This document shows, piece by piece, positions 35,592 to 44,593 of a DNA stretch of 64,000 bases. The notes beneath the pieces are model-generated. The model was not told the DNA's origin and did no database searches. It saw only the letters and a list, made by a program, of their open reading frames with translations. The position numbers and the translations under genes were made by a program. Location: positions 62,001 to 126,000 of the forward strand of contig JAQGHU010000064.1 of the NCBI GenBank assembly GCA_028291515.1, written 5' to 3'. Source of the stretch: Schlesneria sp. GTDB lineage: Bacteria; Planctomycetota; Planctomycetia; Planctomycetales; Planctomycetaceae. The first letter of the stretch is position 1. Each line of letters starts with the position of its first letter.

Positions 35592-36764
35592 GTGGCCAAA
35601 TCGAGAATACCGAAGCCGCCGAAGGTGCTGGGGCTGGGGTGCGCGGCTTTGTTTGCGATTCCGTTTGCCGCGGTTGGGGTGTTTATGGGTTGGATGGTGG
35701 TTGCCACTCTGGCCGAACATCGGGCGATGCAGCGCTGGGTGGAAACGCCCGCTGTGATCACGCGGGCTGATTTGCAGGTGCAGCATGGTGATGGGGCAAC
35801 CTACAAAACTACTGCGGAATACCAGTACGAATTCGGTGGCCAGAAGCGTCAGGGGGCGCGTGTTGGCCTGTCGAGTGGCAGCGACAATATCGGCGATTTT
35901 CATCAGCGAGTGCATGCCGAGCTGAAAGCTCATCAGACCAACGGTCAGCCGTTCCGCTGCTTTGTGAATCCCGATCGACCGGACCAATCGATTCTGTATC
36001 GTGATCTCCGGTGGGAGATGATCGCTTTCTACGACATCTTCGTGCTGACATTCGGCGGGTTTGGCTGGGCCATGTTCCTGGGCAGTGTGTTCGCCTGGCG
36101 AGCGGAACGAAGGCGTGCTGCTCTGGCCGTGGACTATCCCGATCAACCCTGGCTGTGGCGAGACGACTGGGCCGCTAACGAAATTGAAGCCACCCACAAA
36201 AACTGGTTCTCGGTGACGGCGGCGTTCACACTCTTCTGGAACCTGATGACGGTCCCGCTCTGGTGGCTGTTGCCGCCACAGATCGCTCGTGGGAACTACA
36301 CCGCCTTCTGGGCGATGATCCTGCCGGGGATTGGACTGATCCTGATCGTCGTCTCGATCCGGATGCTGCTGCGTGAGCGAAAATATGGCCGCTGCATCTT
36401 CCGCATCACAGTTCCCCAAGGCGTCATCGGCAGCGAACTTTCCGGCGTGATCGAAACCAGTCGGCCCGTGGAATGTGATCAGTTCCAGGTCGTGCTGCTC
36501 TGCCAGCGGAAGGTGACCAAAGACGAGGACAACAAGACCATCGAAGTCTGGCGGAGTGAGCAGACCGTGCCCAATCCACAGGCCGCCAGTTGGGGAGACG
36601 GCGGCACTTCAATCCCCGTCCAATTCGAAGTCCCCGCCAACAGCCGACCAACCGGCGAAGTGGACGACGGCACGATCCTGTGGACCCTGCGTACCACGTC
36701 AGCAGATTCCTCCGTCCGGTTCAAAGTCGAATTCCATGTCCCGGTCTTCCGCCCCAGTGTGTGA
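35592..36764 (+). CDS. DUF3592 family membrane protein
   Basis: 390 residues from a GTG with GGAG eight bases upstream. A helix at about 12-40 precedes a DUF3592-type extracytoplasmic beta domain (residues 45-130, with AVITRADLQVQ and CFVNPDRPDQSIL), a second helix near 145-170, two more helices near 210-265, and a C-terminal beta domain (about 275-390). DUF3592 proteins are envelope proteins of unknown function, often found near secretion or contact-dependent systems. Confidence 0.75.
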   Translation: MAKSRIPKPPKVLGLGCAALFAIPFAAVGVFMGWMVVATLAEHRAMQRWVETPAVITRADLQVQHGDGATYKTTAEYQYEFGGQKRQGARVGLSSGSDNIGDFHQRVHAELKAHQTNGQPFRCFVNPDRPDQSILYRDLRWEMIAFYDIFVLTFGGFGWAMFLGSVFAWRAERRRAALAVDYPDQPWLWRDDWAANEIEATHKNWFSVTAAFTLFWNLMTVPLWWLLPPQIARGNYTAFWAMILPGIGLILIVVSIRMLLRERKYGRCIFRITVPQGVIGSELSGVIETSRPVECDQFQVVLLCQRKVTKDEDNKTIEVWRSEQTVPNPQAASWGDGGTSIPVQFEVPANSRPTGEVDDGTILWTLRTTSADSSVRFKVEFHVPVFRPSV

Positions 36765-36880
36765 CATCGAATGCGAATGGCAGTGACTGAATCAAAGGTT
36801 CCGTCGGAGCACTCCCAGAGGATTTTGCCGTTGCCTCACAGTAGGATGAGCCCGATCAGGACTCCCTGAAAGGAACTTCC

Positions 36881-38032
36881 ATGCTGGATCGACTCGACCA
36901 GATTCCGTGGCACAGTTTGCATCATGCTTACGGCACTGCGGAAGACGTGCCGGGATTGATTCGGGCTTTGGCGGGATCTGGTGACGAACAGGATCAGGCC
37001 CTGGGGGATTTGTTTAGCAACATCTGGCATCAGGGGACGGTCTACGAGGCGAGCAGCTATGCCGTGCCGTTCCTCGTCGAACTGGCAGTCGAACCGACGA
37101 TCACTCATCGCGAAGTGATTCTCAGCCTGATCGCGTCGCTGGCCGAGGGGAATTCTTATCTACAGGTTCACGCGCAACCCGGCCACAAGATCAGCGACTA
37201 CTTTCGGCAGCAGCCCGACTTCGAAGCGAAGCTGGCGGCCGAACTTGAACATGTTCGTCGAGCTCATCAGGCCGTCCTGGAACATTGCGACCTGATCTGC
37301 ACTCTGTTTCAGGACAACATGCCGCTGGTCCGCGTGGGGGCCGGGTATATCATGAGTCGGTTTCCAGAGCAGCTTGCCAGGTTCGGCCCCGTCATCCGGC
37401 AAGCAATCCAAACTGAACAGCGTTCACTCGTTCAAAGCGCGCTGATCTTGTGTCTCGGCGCCTTGCGAGACAGTTCGCCCGAAACGATCGCCCTCATGGA
37501 TCGCGCCGTCCATTATACGACCAACCCGCGTCAGGCATTTGCGGCAGCACTCGCCTTGTACCGAATCCAAGGTGAATACTATCCCGCTGCCGTCCCGCTC
37601 TATCGTCAGTTAGCGGCAGCCAAGTGGGCCGCCGAGTCTTTCCTGGGTGAGATTCCTTGGGATATCGAATCCGGGGTTCAGATCCAAACGATCGCGACGG
37701 AACTGGAGCCGGACCCCGTCGGCGCGACTCAAACACTGCTCACGCTGCTAAAGCAATCTGAAGCAGACAACGATCCCTGCACCGCGATCGTGCATGATCT
37801 GCTGGAACTCAATTTCCCCGAAGGGAAGTGGCGAAAGTACAAGCGATTGACCGCCACCCAGACGGAAATCCTGCGCCGCCTGGTTGAATCCCATCAAGCC
37901 TGGCAGAACCCCAAGCGGCTCTGGTTCCTGGTCCCCAACGGCGCAAAAAAGTTGTCGGACATCACCGCCGACGATCTTCAAGCCGTGCGAAACGAGATGC
38001 GAGCCGTGATCCTGGCAAGTTCCCGCGAGTGA
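36881..38032 (+). CDS. HEAT-repeat protein, immunity-like
   Basis: 383 residues, soluble, all helical. It begins IPWHSLHHAYGTAEDVPGLIRALAG and continues with LFSNIWHQGTVYEASSYAVPFLVEL, the pattern of HEAT-repeat proteins frequently encoded in polymorphic-toxin immunity clusters. It has an AAGGAA ribosome site. The nearby SUKH-ankyrin (43418) and DUF3806 (46628) genes strengthen, but do not prove, an immunity role; no toxin gene is visible here. Confidence 0.75.
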   Translation: MLDRLDQIPWHSLHHAYGTAEDVPGLIRALAGSGDEQDQALGDLFSNIWHQGTVYEASSYAVPFLVELAVEPTITHREVILSLIASLAEGNSYLQVHAQPGHKISDYFRQQPDFEAKLAAELEHVRRAHQAVLEHCDLICTLFQDNMPLVRVGAGYIMSRFPEQLARFGPVIRQAIQTEQRSLVQSALILCLGALRDSSPETIALMDRAVHYTTNPRQAFAAALALYRIQGEYYPAAVPLYRQLAAAKWAAESFLGEIPWDIESGVQIQTIATELEPDPVGATQTLLTLLKQSEADNDPCTAIVHDLLELNFPEGKWRKYKRLTATQTEILRRLVESHQAWQNPKRLWFLVPNGAKKLSDITADDLQAVRNEMRAVILASSRE

Positions 38033-38185
38033 ATGGCGCAGCAAACTTTCAGGAGCAGTTTGTGATGACCTGTGCCACTGATCTCGCGAGGTGGAGCCAT
38101 TCGCTTAAATGCGTGTACGGAATTTCCGGCTCGAAATGCGCTTGCAATCCTTAAACTCTCAGACTTCTCATTCGTCTGCCTAACT

Positions 38186-38197
38186 AGACATTTGTCT
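38186..38197. promoter_or_regulatory. Candidate BlaI operator 1
   Basis: Perfect palindrome AGACATTTGTCT upstream of the BlaI-type gene. BlaI/MecI repressors bind related TACA/TGTA-type dyads. The second dyad lies 27 bases downstream. Confidence 0.5.
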
Positions 38198-38224
38198 GTT
38201 GACTCGCCGCGATCTTGCGATTAT

Positions 38225-38242
38225 CGTCTAATTAACTAGACG
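38225..38242. promoter_or_regulatory. Candidate BlaI operator 2
   Basis: CGTCTA and TAGACG flank a six-base spacer, a perfect dyad about 25 bases before the ATG. Two dyads in the promoter fit autoregulation by the BlaI-type repressor encoded next. Confidence 0.5.
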
Positions 38243-38266
38243 AGTGGTCCCTGCGGGAGCAAGCTG

Positions 38267-38656
38267 ATGGCCAGGCCGGCTTCGAAGTATCCGACGGAAC
38301 TGGAACTGCAGATTCTGAAAGTGCTGTGGCAGCAGTCGCCGCTGCTCGCTCGCGACGTGCAGGCGTCGCTGGCCACCGACGGGCGGGATCTGGCGAAGAC
38401 GTCGATTATTACCACGCTCAATACGATGGTGACCAAGAAATACCTGGCGCGAGCCAAGCAGGGGAACATGTATTTGTTCAGCCCCCGGATCACCGAAAGC
38501 GAAGTCGGTGATCGCGTCATGGGAGACGTCGTCGACCGCGTGTTCGATGGCTCGACGTCGGCTGTGCTGCTGAAGCTGTTTGATGTCAAAGACGTCGACG
38601 CGGACGAACTGAAAGAGTTGCGTCGCATCATCGATCGAAAATTGAAAGAGACTTGA
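38267..38656 (+). CDS. BlaI/MecI/CopY family transcriptional repressor
   Basis: 129 residues. The N-terminal winged helix begins PTELELQILKVLWQQSPLLARDV and continues with TSIITTLNTMVTKKYLARAKQGNMYLFSP, typical of BlaI/MecI. GGGAG six bases upstream supports the start. The usual partner, a BlaR1-type M56 peptidase, is encoded 333 bases downstream; activated BlaR1 normally leads to repressor cleavage. Two palindromes upstream suggest autoregulation. Antibiotic resistance is not implied: planctomycetes carry many such pairs. Confidence 0.92.
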   Translation: MARPASKYPTELELQILKVLWQQSPLLARDVQASLATDGRDLAKTSIITTLNTMVTKKYLARAKQGNMYLFSPRITESEVGDRVMGDVVDRVFDGSTSAVLLKLFDVKDVDADELKELRRIIDRKLKET

Positions 38657-38671
38657 ATAACACTGACTACC

Positions 38672-38874
38672 GGGTGCCACGAACTTGGCGTCTTCGGCAT
38701 GGCCGTGTCTTGTGCCAGATAAACTCGGGCTTGTCGAGGACTCGAACATGGGCTTCGCCTCTCTCTGTTTCCTCTGTGCCTCTGTGTTTCAAAACTCTTC
38801 TTTGCACTACCGCGATTGCTTGCGGAAAAAGACGAAAGCATTTTTGAAACACAGAGGCACAGAGGGAACAGAGA
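38672..38874. repeat. Repeat R2 followed by an inverted pair of R1
   Basis: R2 at 38672-38712, R1 forward at 38761-38801 and R1 reverse at 38842-38874. The R1 arms can form a stem of about 30 bp with a 40-base loop. They occupy most of the 333-base gap between the blaI- and blaR1-like genes and could uncouple their transcription. Confidence 0.85.
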
Positions 38875-38989
38875 TTGAAGAGGCTTGTCATGACTCAAAA
38901 CATCAACTTGTGAACTCCACTGCGTCGCTCACATCCGTCCTGCAACATTCATTTCAAGATCAACAGATCAATCTCTCGGAACGATCGCC

Positions 38990-41900
38990 ATGAATACGCT
39001 GTCGTGGATTGTTGATGGTTCGTTTTCGACAAGGCTGACACTCGCGTTGTTGCACTTTCTGTGGCAGGGGTGTGCAGGCGGTTTGGTCGTCATCGTCGGC
39101 GGATGGCTGCTGCGCGATGCGGCTGCTCGATCTCGATACTTATTGAACGTGGCAACGATGCTGTTGATGTCGGCGTGCTTGCCAGTGACATTCCTGCTTC
39201 TCGACGCTCCCGACTCAGGGACTGAGCGCGCTGTCATTGCTCAGAGTCGCGAGTCACCCGCATTCGATACGAAGAGACCCGAACCGACCAAGGAACAAGC
39301 TCTTCCGGCCGGCTCTGATGTTGTGGGTTCAGACGAACCCTCCGTCGCACCAGATGTGACGACGCCCCCTCGCCCGAAGCCTGTAGAAGTCGCCTCAAAC
39401 CCTGTACCTCAGGCGACGCAGTTCCCTTCGCTCTCATCAATGCTCAGCGCGAGCACATTTGCGACGCTCGCGCGTTGGGTCGCCGTGTTGTACCTGACGG
39501 GTGTCACGCTGATTCTCGGACGATTGCTGCGAGGTGTCTGGGGTGGCGATCGGCTGCGGAAGATGGCCACCCCAATCAAGGATGCCGAGTTGCTGCAGAT
39601 GGTGCGCCAGCAAGCTCATCGACTCGGACTCAAGGTTGTGCCGACGATCGCGTGGTGCGAACAGATTTCCATTCCGGTCGTGGTCGGAATTATCACGCCG
39701 ATGATTCTGTTGCCGATGGCCGTCGCCAGCGGTCTGACTCCCAGCCAATTGCAAGCTCTGCTGCTGCACGAACTGTCACACATCCATCGCTTCGACCCGA
39801 TCGTCAATCTGCTGCAACGGATCGTCGAAGCCGCGTTGTTCTTTCATCCTCTGGTCTGGTTCGTCAGTCGGCGCATCAGTATCGAACGAGAATTGGCGGC
39901 CGACGACATGGTCCTGGCGGCAGGTTGGGATCGTCCACTCTATGCCGATGCCCTGGTTCGAGTCGCTGAGCTCGCATCGAGCATTTCCGGTTCCGACACA
40001 GCGCGCCGAGCCACAGTCCTGGGAGCGTCTGGAACGAATCCCTCAGAATTCAAAGCACGAGTCCTTCGACTCTTGGGTGAAGCGCCACCACCAAAATTAG
40101 ACCTCACCCGTGTCGGCATCGCCGTGACGCTACTGCTGCTCGTCGTGGGGGGAACAATTGCGTGGTCGCAATCCAACAAGCCTGAACAAACTGCCGCGCC
40201 CAGCAAACCGGCTGAGGACAATGCCGAGACTGCGAAGCCACTCGAAGATGAGATCGTGATTACCGGACGCGTCACCGATATGCGGGGCGACCCCATTGCG
40301 AAGGCGCTGGTTGTCTATACGCTGGGCTATGACCCTAGCACGGCGAAACCTCATACTTTGAAGGACGAAACAGATCGGAATGGGGCATTTCGGTTGGCCA
40401 TCAAGAAGTCGGACATTCCAACAGGCTTGAAACTCGGACCGATGGGGACTGTCTGGGCGTGGTCGAAGGGGTACGCCATCGGTGCCGCTTGCTTCGACGG
40501 CTCGGTGGATCTCAAGGCCGGAGCTCAGGGCAAGCCGGTCTCAATCCAACTGCCCAACTCATCGCAATCAGTCTTCGTTGTGAAAACGGAAACAGGAGCA
40601 CCACTGGCCGGCGCGACAGTCATTCCCAAGCTGGTTCGCGTCCCCAACGGCACTGATCCAATCGACGGATACTTTGGACTCTACGATCGATTGCCAGATG
40701 TACTCCTGGACAATGCCAGGCGAGTCACGGATGCCACGGGGCGTGTCGTGATTGACATCGTTCCTCGTTCGCGATTCCACGAATTGGAAGTGCACTCGAA
40801 ATCTCATGGGACACAATCCATGCGGTTGACGGCATCAACAGCCGAGGAAATATTACCCATGCGTGCCGTGAGCAGTGTAAGCGGCCAACTGGTCGACGGT
40901 CCCATCGAATGGATGCGAGGTGTTCGACTGTATCTTGTGACATCGGAGCGAGAGACGGAAGGGCAAGCTGAGGTCGTCACCGATCAGAACGGTTCCTTCC
41001 ATATTCCGGCTCTTGCCACAGGTACTTTGCGAATTAGCGCCCATCGCGATCCTCAACAACCATGGAGATTGGTCTTTGGCGACCAAATGCGAATTGCACC
41101 CGGTGGCGAGATCGATCTGACCCTCCGTGTCGCTAAAGGGATTCCGGTGACGGGTCGACTCGTCATTCAAGGGGGCGGCGAACCAGTCTCCCAGGCCAGT
41201 ATCTCCGTCAACTCAGGTAGTCTCGCCAACTCTAATACCTGTACTACCGACGAACGAGGCGAATTTCAAACGTTTGTCGTTCCAGGAGACAAGGCCGACA
41301 TCCAAGTCATCAACCTGTCTACACATCCAGGACTGACCTATCCGCCACGAGTGCACTCCAGGTTCACGATCCCGAAAGATGTCGACTCGTTCCGCATCCC
41401 CGATATTGAAATCCCAAAAGCAAAAGCATGGACTGGTCGACTGATTGACCAGTCAGGTCAGCCGATTGCTGGCAAGTACGTTCAGGCGTTCGATCGCGCG
41501 ACGCTGCAGGAATCTCCAGACCGCATCTACAATCAAGAACGCCTCATCCACCCAGTCCGCACCGACGCAGATGGAGCATTCAAACTCGTCCTTCGCGACG
41601 ATCAAATCCCCAACCGCTGGTCGGCACTGATCAAGTGGGACAAGGAGCCGGGCAATGCCGAAGATTCTCTGCCAGCCGAGATCGACTCAGTAGATCCGTT
41701 GGTTCTTCGCGTCAAACTACCAGACGTCACGACCACGTTCAAAAAACCACCACTCTTGCTACCGGATCATTGGATCGTCACGGCGGTCGGATTTGACAAC
41801 GACGGCAAAGAGCTTGTCACCGCTTCCATTCAAAGCTTCACCACGATCCGGCGCTGGGACCTCGTCAACAATAAGCTGATCAGCGAGATCATGCTCGAAA

Positions 41901-43354
41901 GCGACAAGCACGGTCGCCCCTTGCGCGGCGAGACGTTGATGCTGTCCGCAGATCGACGGAAAGTCATCGCGGCGACCGACGCCTATGTGGGGATCTGGGA
42001 CACCTCGACGGGCAAGCTGTTGAAACAACTGCAAATTCCCAAACTGAACGATAATGACACCGTTCGTCTGCTGACTTGCACGCCCGATTTTTCTGTCGTC
42101 GTGGGGAACTTAACCACCAACTATAGTCGCCTGACACTGCACTATGATGCCAACACCGTGGTCTGGGATGGTAACTCAGGCAAGATGCTGCGAATCCTGA
42201 CTCACAAGGGCCAGAATGACTTCATCGCCATCTCATTGTCGGCCAACGGAAAGCGGCTCGCCACGACCAATGGAGGCGGAGCCCTCATCTGGGACACCGG
42301 CACCGGCCAGCAACTGCTCGCCGTGACGAATGACAACTCTGGCCGAAAAAAATCCGACCCTGAAGTCTCCAACCAGTTCACGAACAACGTCTGGAGCATT
42401 CGGCTCTCTCCCGACGGCAAGTTGCTCGCGATGGGCGATACCCTGGGAGTGAAACTGCTCGACTCCACTTCGGGAAAGTTGGTGCAACAACTCGAAGGAC
42501 CGTATCGCTACAGCAGTGGGATTAGTCCGGGTCTGGTGTTCTCCAAAGACGGCCGGATGCTCGCGCGGCTGGGAACCAGAACCAAGGCCGAATATGTCAT
42601 TCCGATCTGGTCGACGCAGACAGGACAGAAGCTGTTTGAATTGCAGACCGACGCGTATGACGCGGCGTTCAGCGATGACGGCCAGCGGTTGGCCGTGGTG
42701 TTCTCGGACCTGCAGCAGGCCCTCAGCGTCTGGCAGCTTAATCGTGATGCGTCCGATCCAGAGCAGACAGAGGGCCCCGGACCAGAGCCGCGGCAGGACA
42801 AGGTCGAGCAAAACGGACACTATCGCGGCGCGACGGCGGCCCAGTTCATCGACACTTTCAAGCCAACGTGGAGTGACGCGAAGCTCGGCATTCAATACGG
42901 CATCGCTCTCACCAAGCCACAACGGCAGTTCCGCAACGGTGAACGAGTCCCCCTGGTCGCGTTCTTCCGCAACGCGAGCGACAAGCCACTGAAGATCGAT
43001 ACGCGACCAGACTACTTTGGGAACACGCCGAATGTGACAGATGCCAAGGGAGCAGCAGTCGCATTGGAAAATGTCCCGCTGGTCGGTCACATCGCGCACT
43101 ACGTCGAAACCCTCGCACCGGGCGAAGCGGTCGGCCCCTTCTACTTCAACTTCGGACTCGGCGAGAACCCACGCCCCGGCAAACAGCATTGGCATCCGTA
43201 CGACAAGGCACCCACACCGGGGACCTACACACTAACGCATTCGGTCCCGTTCAAAGTCGGTGGACCCAACAACGGCGACCCGTCAAAACCAGGCGAGATC
43301 ACCAGCGGGCAGATCGACTTCGAGATCGTTGACACTGCCAAGTCCGAGAATTAG
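38990..43354 (+). CDS. BlaR1-like M56 peptidase fused to carboxypeptidase-regulatory-like repeats and a WD40-like propeller
   Basis: 1454 residues. Helices near 15-70 and 165-185, then an M56 metalloprotease domain with zinc motif HELSH at 260-264 and ELAAD about 40 residues on. A helix at about 374-391 crosses the membrane. Residues 422-915 are repeated carboxypeptidase-regulatory-like (Ig-type) domains (ITGRVTDMRGDPIAKALVV; VTGRLVIQGGGEPVSQASI). Residues 920-1250 look like WD40 repeats (AVGFDNDGKELVTASI, SLSANGKRLATTNGGGALIW). The C-terminal 170 residues form another beta domain. It replaces the penicillin sensor of BlaR1 with other sensors and is paired with the BlaI-type gene. The signal it senses is unknown. 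Confidence 0.88.
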   Translation: MNTLSWIVDGSFSTRLTLALLHFLWQGCAGGLVVIVGGWLLRDAAARSRYLLNVATMLLMSACLPVTFLLLDAPDSGTERAVIAQSRESPAFDTKRPEPTKEQALPAGSDVVGSDEPSVAPDVTTPPRPKPVEVASNPVPQATQFPSLSSMLSASTFATLARWVAVLYLTGVTLILGRLLRGVWGGDRLRKMATPIKDAELLQMVRQQAHRLGLKVVPTIAWCEQISIPVVVGIITPMILLPMAVASGLTPSQLQALLLHELSHIHRFDPIVNLLQRIVEAALFFHPLVWFVSRRISIERELAADDMVLAAGWDRPLYADALVRVAELASSISGSDTARRATVLGASGTNPSEFKARVLRLLGEAPPPKLDLTRVGIAVTLLLLVVGGTIAWSQSNKPEQTAAPSKPAEDNAETAKPLEDEIVITGRVTDMRGDPIAKALVVYTLGYDPSTAKPHTLKDETDRNGAFRLAIKKSDIPTGLKLGPMGTVWAWSKGYAIGAACFDGSVDLKAGAQGKPVSIQLPNSSQSVFVVKTETGAPLAGATVIPKLVRVPNGTDPIDGYFGLYDRLPDVLLDNARRVTDATGRVVIDIVPRSRFHELEVHSKSHGTQSMRLTASTAEEILPMRAVSSVSGQLVDGPIEWMRGVRLYLVTSERETEGQAEVVTDQNGSFHIPALATGTLRISAHRDPQQPWRLVFGDQMRIAPGGEIDLTLRVAKGIPVTGRLVIQGGGEPVSQASISVNSGSLANSNTCTTDERGEFQTFVVPGDKADIQVINLSTHPGLTYPPRVHSRFTIPKDVDSFRIPDIEIPKAKAWTGRLIDQSGQPIAGKYVQAFDRATLQESPDRIYNQERLIHPVRTDADGAFKLVLRDDQIPNRWSALIKWDKEPGNAEDSLPAEIDSVDPLVLRVKLPDVTTTFKKPPLLLPDHWIVTAVGFDNDGKELVTASIQSFTTIRRWDLVNNKLISEIMLESDKHGRPLRGETLMLSADRRKVIAATDAYVGIWDTSTGKLLKQLQIPKLNDNDTVRLLTCTPDFSVVVGNLTTNYSRLTLHYDANTVVWDGNSGKMLRILTHKGQNDFIAISLSANGKRLATTNGGGALIWDTGTGQQLLAVTNDNSGRKKSDPEVSNQFTNNVWSIRLSPDGKLLAMGDTLGVKLLDSTSGKLVQQLEGPYRYSSGISPGLVFSKDGRMLARLGTRTKAEYVIPIWSTQTGQKLFELQTDAYDAAFSDDGQRLAVVFSDLQQALSVWQLNRDASDPEQTEGPGPEPRQDKVEQNGHYRGATAAQFIDTFKPTWSDAKLGIQYGIALTKPQRQFRNGERVPLVAFFRNASDKPLKIDTRPDYFGNTPNVTDAKGAAVALENVPLVGHIAHYVETLAPGEAVGPFYFNFGLGENPRPGKQHWHPYDKAPTPGTYTLTHSVPFKVGGPNNGDPSKPGEITSGQIDFEIVDTAKSEN

Positions 43355-43380
43355 TGCTCTCTGAATCAATTCCTCTCAGA

Positions 43381-43408
43381 ATCCGTGTTCATCCGTGTCA
43401 ATCCGTAG
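43381..43408 (-). repeat. Dispersed repeat R5
   Basis: ATCCGTGTTCATCCGTGTCA and continuing, the reverse complement of the R5 unit at 18024. It lies in the 63-base gap between two convergent genes. Confidence 0.7.
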
Positions 43409-43417
43409 CTCAGGTCT

Positions 43418-44254
43418 TTATTGAATCCCCACAGCCTGCATGTAATCCAGCACCGCTTTCGCTTCGGCGATTTCATTTTCATAGTCGGGGAAGGGGCCCT
43501 TAGCACCTCTGCTGATCAGGAATGGAATCACATCCTGGTGCGTTTGATACGACGCAGCAGCCGCTTCCAGAGGTGATTGACCTTCATGATCTTTCAGGTC
43601 GAAGCGAATGCCCGCCTCGTACAGTTGTTTCACCGTTTCCGCCTCGCGGCATTCGATCGCATAGAATACAGGATGAGTCCCACTGGGGGGCCACAGCGAC
43701 TGATCGAGGTCCGCAGCCATCGTCTTCACCTTCGCCCACTTCTCGTCAATGATCGCCATTTCCAGGCTTTCGAATTTCTTGCGCAATGCCGCCCGCTCTT
43801 TGGCTCGGTCCGAGGGTTGTTCGAGGCATCGCAGGAACTCACCAAAGGTCGCCGCGATCGGTTCGACACGTCGTAATTCAAATCCCGATTCAATGAACGA
43901 CCACGCCGAAACAGTCCCGATCCCTTCTCCGACCACGGTCAGCAGCAGCACGTTCTGTTCGTCATAGAGTCCCAGGGCCAGGTACTCCCGGGGCAGTTCC
44001 AACTCATCCCGAAAGTGCAGATTCATCGAGACCAGTTCGTACACCGACCTGGATGGTGTCGCAAACAACGAATACAGCTGTTCGATCTTGTAGTCGCCCC
44101 CATCCACCTTCAATGTCCGCGGCTTAGGCACGCCTCCATTGGTCTCTAACAGAAAGTCCGAGTAGTCCTTCGGAAACTCCACTTTCAGCGCCGCCGCCGC
44201 AGCACTCACAACATCCGCCGACACCTTCGCGGGCGATTTAAAAGTCAAAGCCAT
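43418..44254 (-). CDS. SUKH (SMI1/KNR4) domain protein with ankyrin-like C-terminus
   Basis: 278 residues. Residues 1-150 fit the SUKH fold: LKVEFPKDYSDFLLETNGGVP-type opening (split here: LKVEFPKDYSDFLL then ETNGGVPKPRT), YLALGLYDEQN, and FGEFLRCL at the end. Residues 190-260 resemble ankyrin repeats (THPVFYAIECREAETVKQLY, DLKDHEGQSPLEAAAASY). SUKH proteins are common immunity proteins in toxin systems; ankyrin fusions also occur. GAGG stands eight bases upstream. A truncated relative of its N-terminus lies at 47098. Confidence 0.85.
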   Translation of the reverse strand: MALTFKSPAKVSADVVSAAAAALKVEFPKDYSDFLLETNGGVPKPRTLKVDGGDYKIEQLYSLFATPSRSVYELVSMNLHFRDELELPREYLALGLYDEQNVLLLTVVGEGIGTVSAWSFIESGFELRRVEPIAATFGEFLRCLEQPSDRAKERAALRKKFESLEMAIIDEKWAKVKTMAADLDQSLWPPSGTHPVFYAIECREAETVKQLYEAGIRFDLKDHEGQSPLEAAAASYQTHQDVIPFLISRGAKGPFPDYENEIAEAKAVLDYMQAVGIQ

Positions 44255-44424
44255 GAGTGCATCCTCGATTGGGGGAGATTAGAAATGAACGGGACAAGGT
44301 TTGGCTGATGTCGAAATTGTTTCGCCCTTTCAGACAGCGCCGTGAAGCATGATTTGATGGACCAGTTTGGTTCGATATCTTTGCAGCCCTTATTCCAGCC
44401 TTGTCACATTGGCCTCTGTCATCA

Positions 44425-44520
44425 GGCCTAAGGGGCCGGAACTTTACCCAGCCGGGGCCCTTCGGCCCCGGAACAGGACTTCTAATACTCTCTCTTGAGG
44501 CCTGAAGGGCCGGCCCTTTT
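44425..44520. repeat. GC-rich hairpin repeats in a gene-free gap
   Basis: Perfect hairpin CCGGGGCC-CTTC-GGCCCCGG at 44452-44471, flanked by two similar segments (AGGCCTAAGGGGCCGG near 44424 and AGGCCTGAAGGGCCGG near 44498). No gene is visible in the 339 bases 44255-44593. The hairpin may act as a terminator after the minus-strand lipoprotein gene. Confidence 0.65.
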
Positions 44521-44593
44521 ATTCACATCACTGAGCGAAGCACCGTTTTTTGTATTGAACGTCAGACGCAGCCAAACTCGCGCAGGGGGGCGG

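Noticed and set aside
42233-43195. 320-codon minus-strand frame inside the BlaR1-like gene
   Set aside because: Antisense to the WD40-like part of the coding strand; Arg/His-rich composition typical of a shadow frame.
38267-43354. Beta-lactam resistance operon
   Set aside because: The repressor and M56 domain are BlaI/BlaR1-like, but there is no penicillin-binding sensor or beta-lactamase; such pairs are general signalling systems in planctomycetes.
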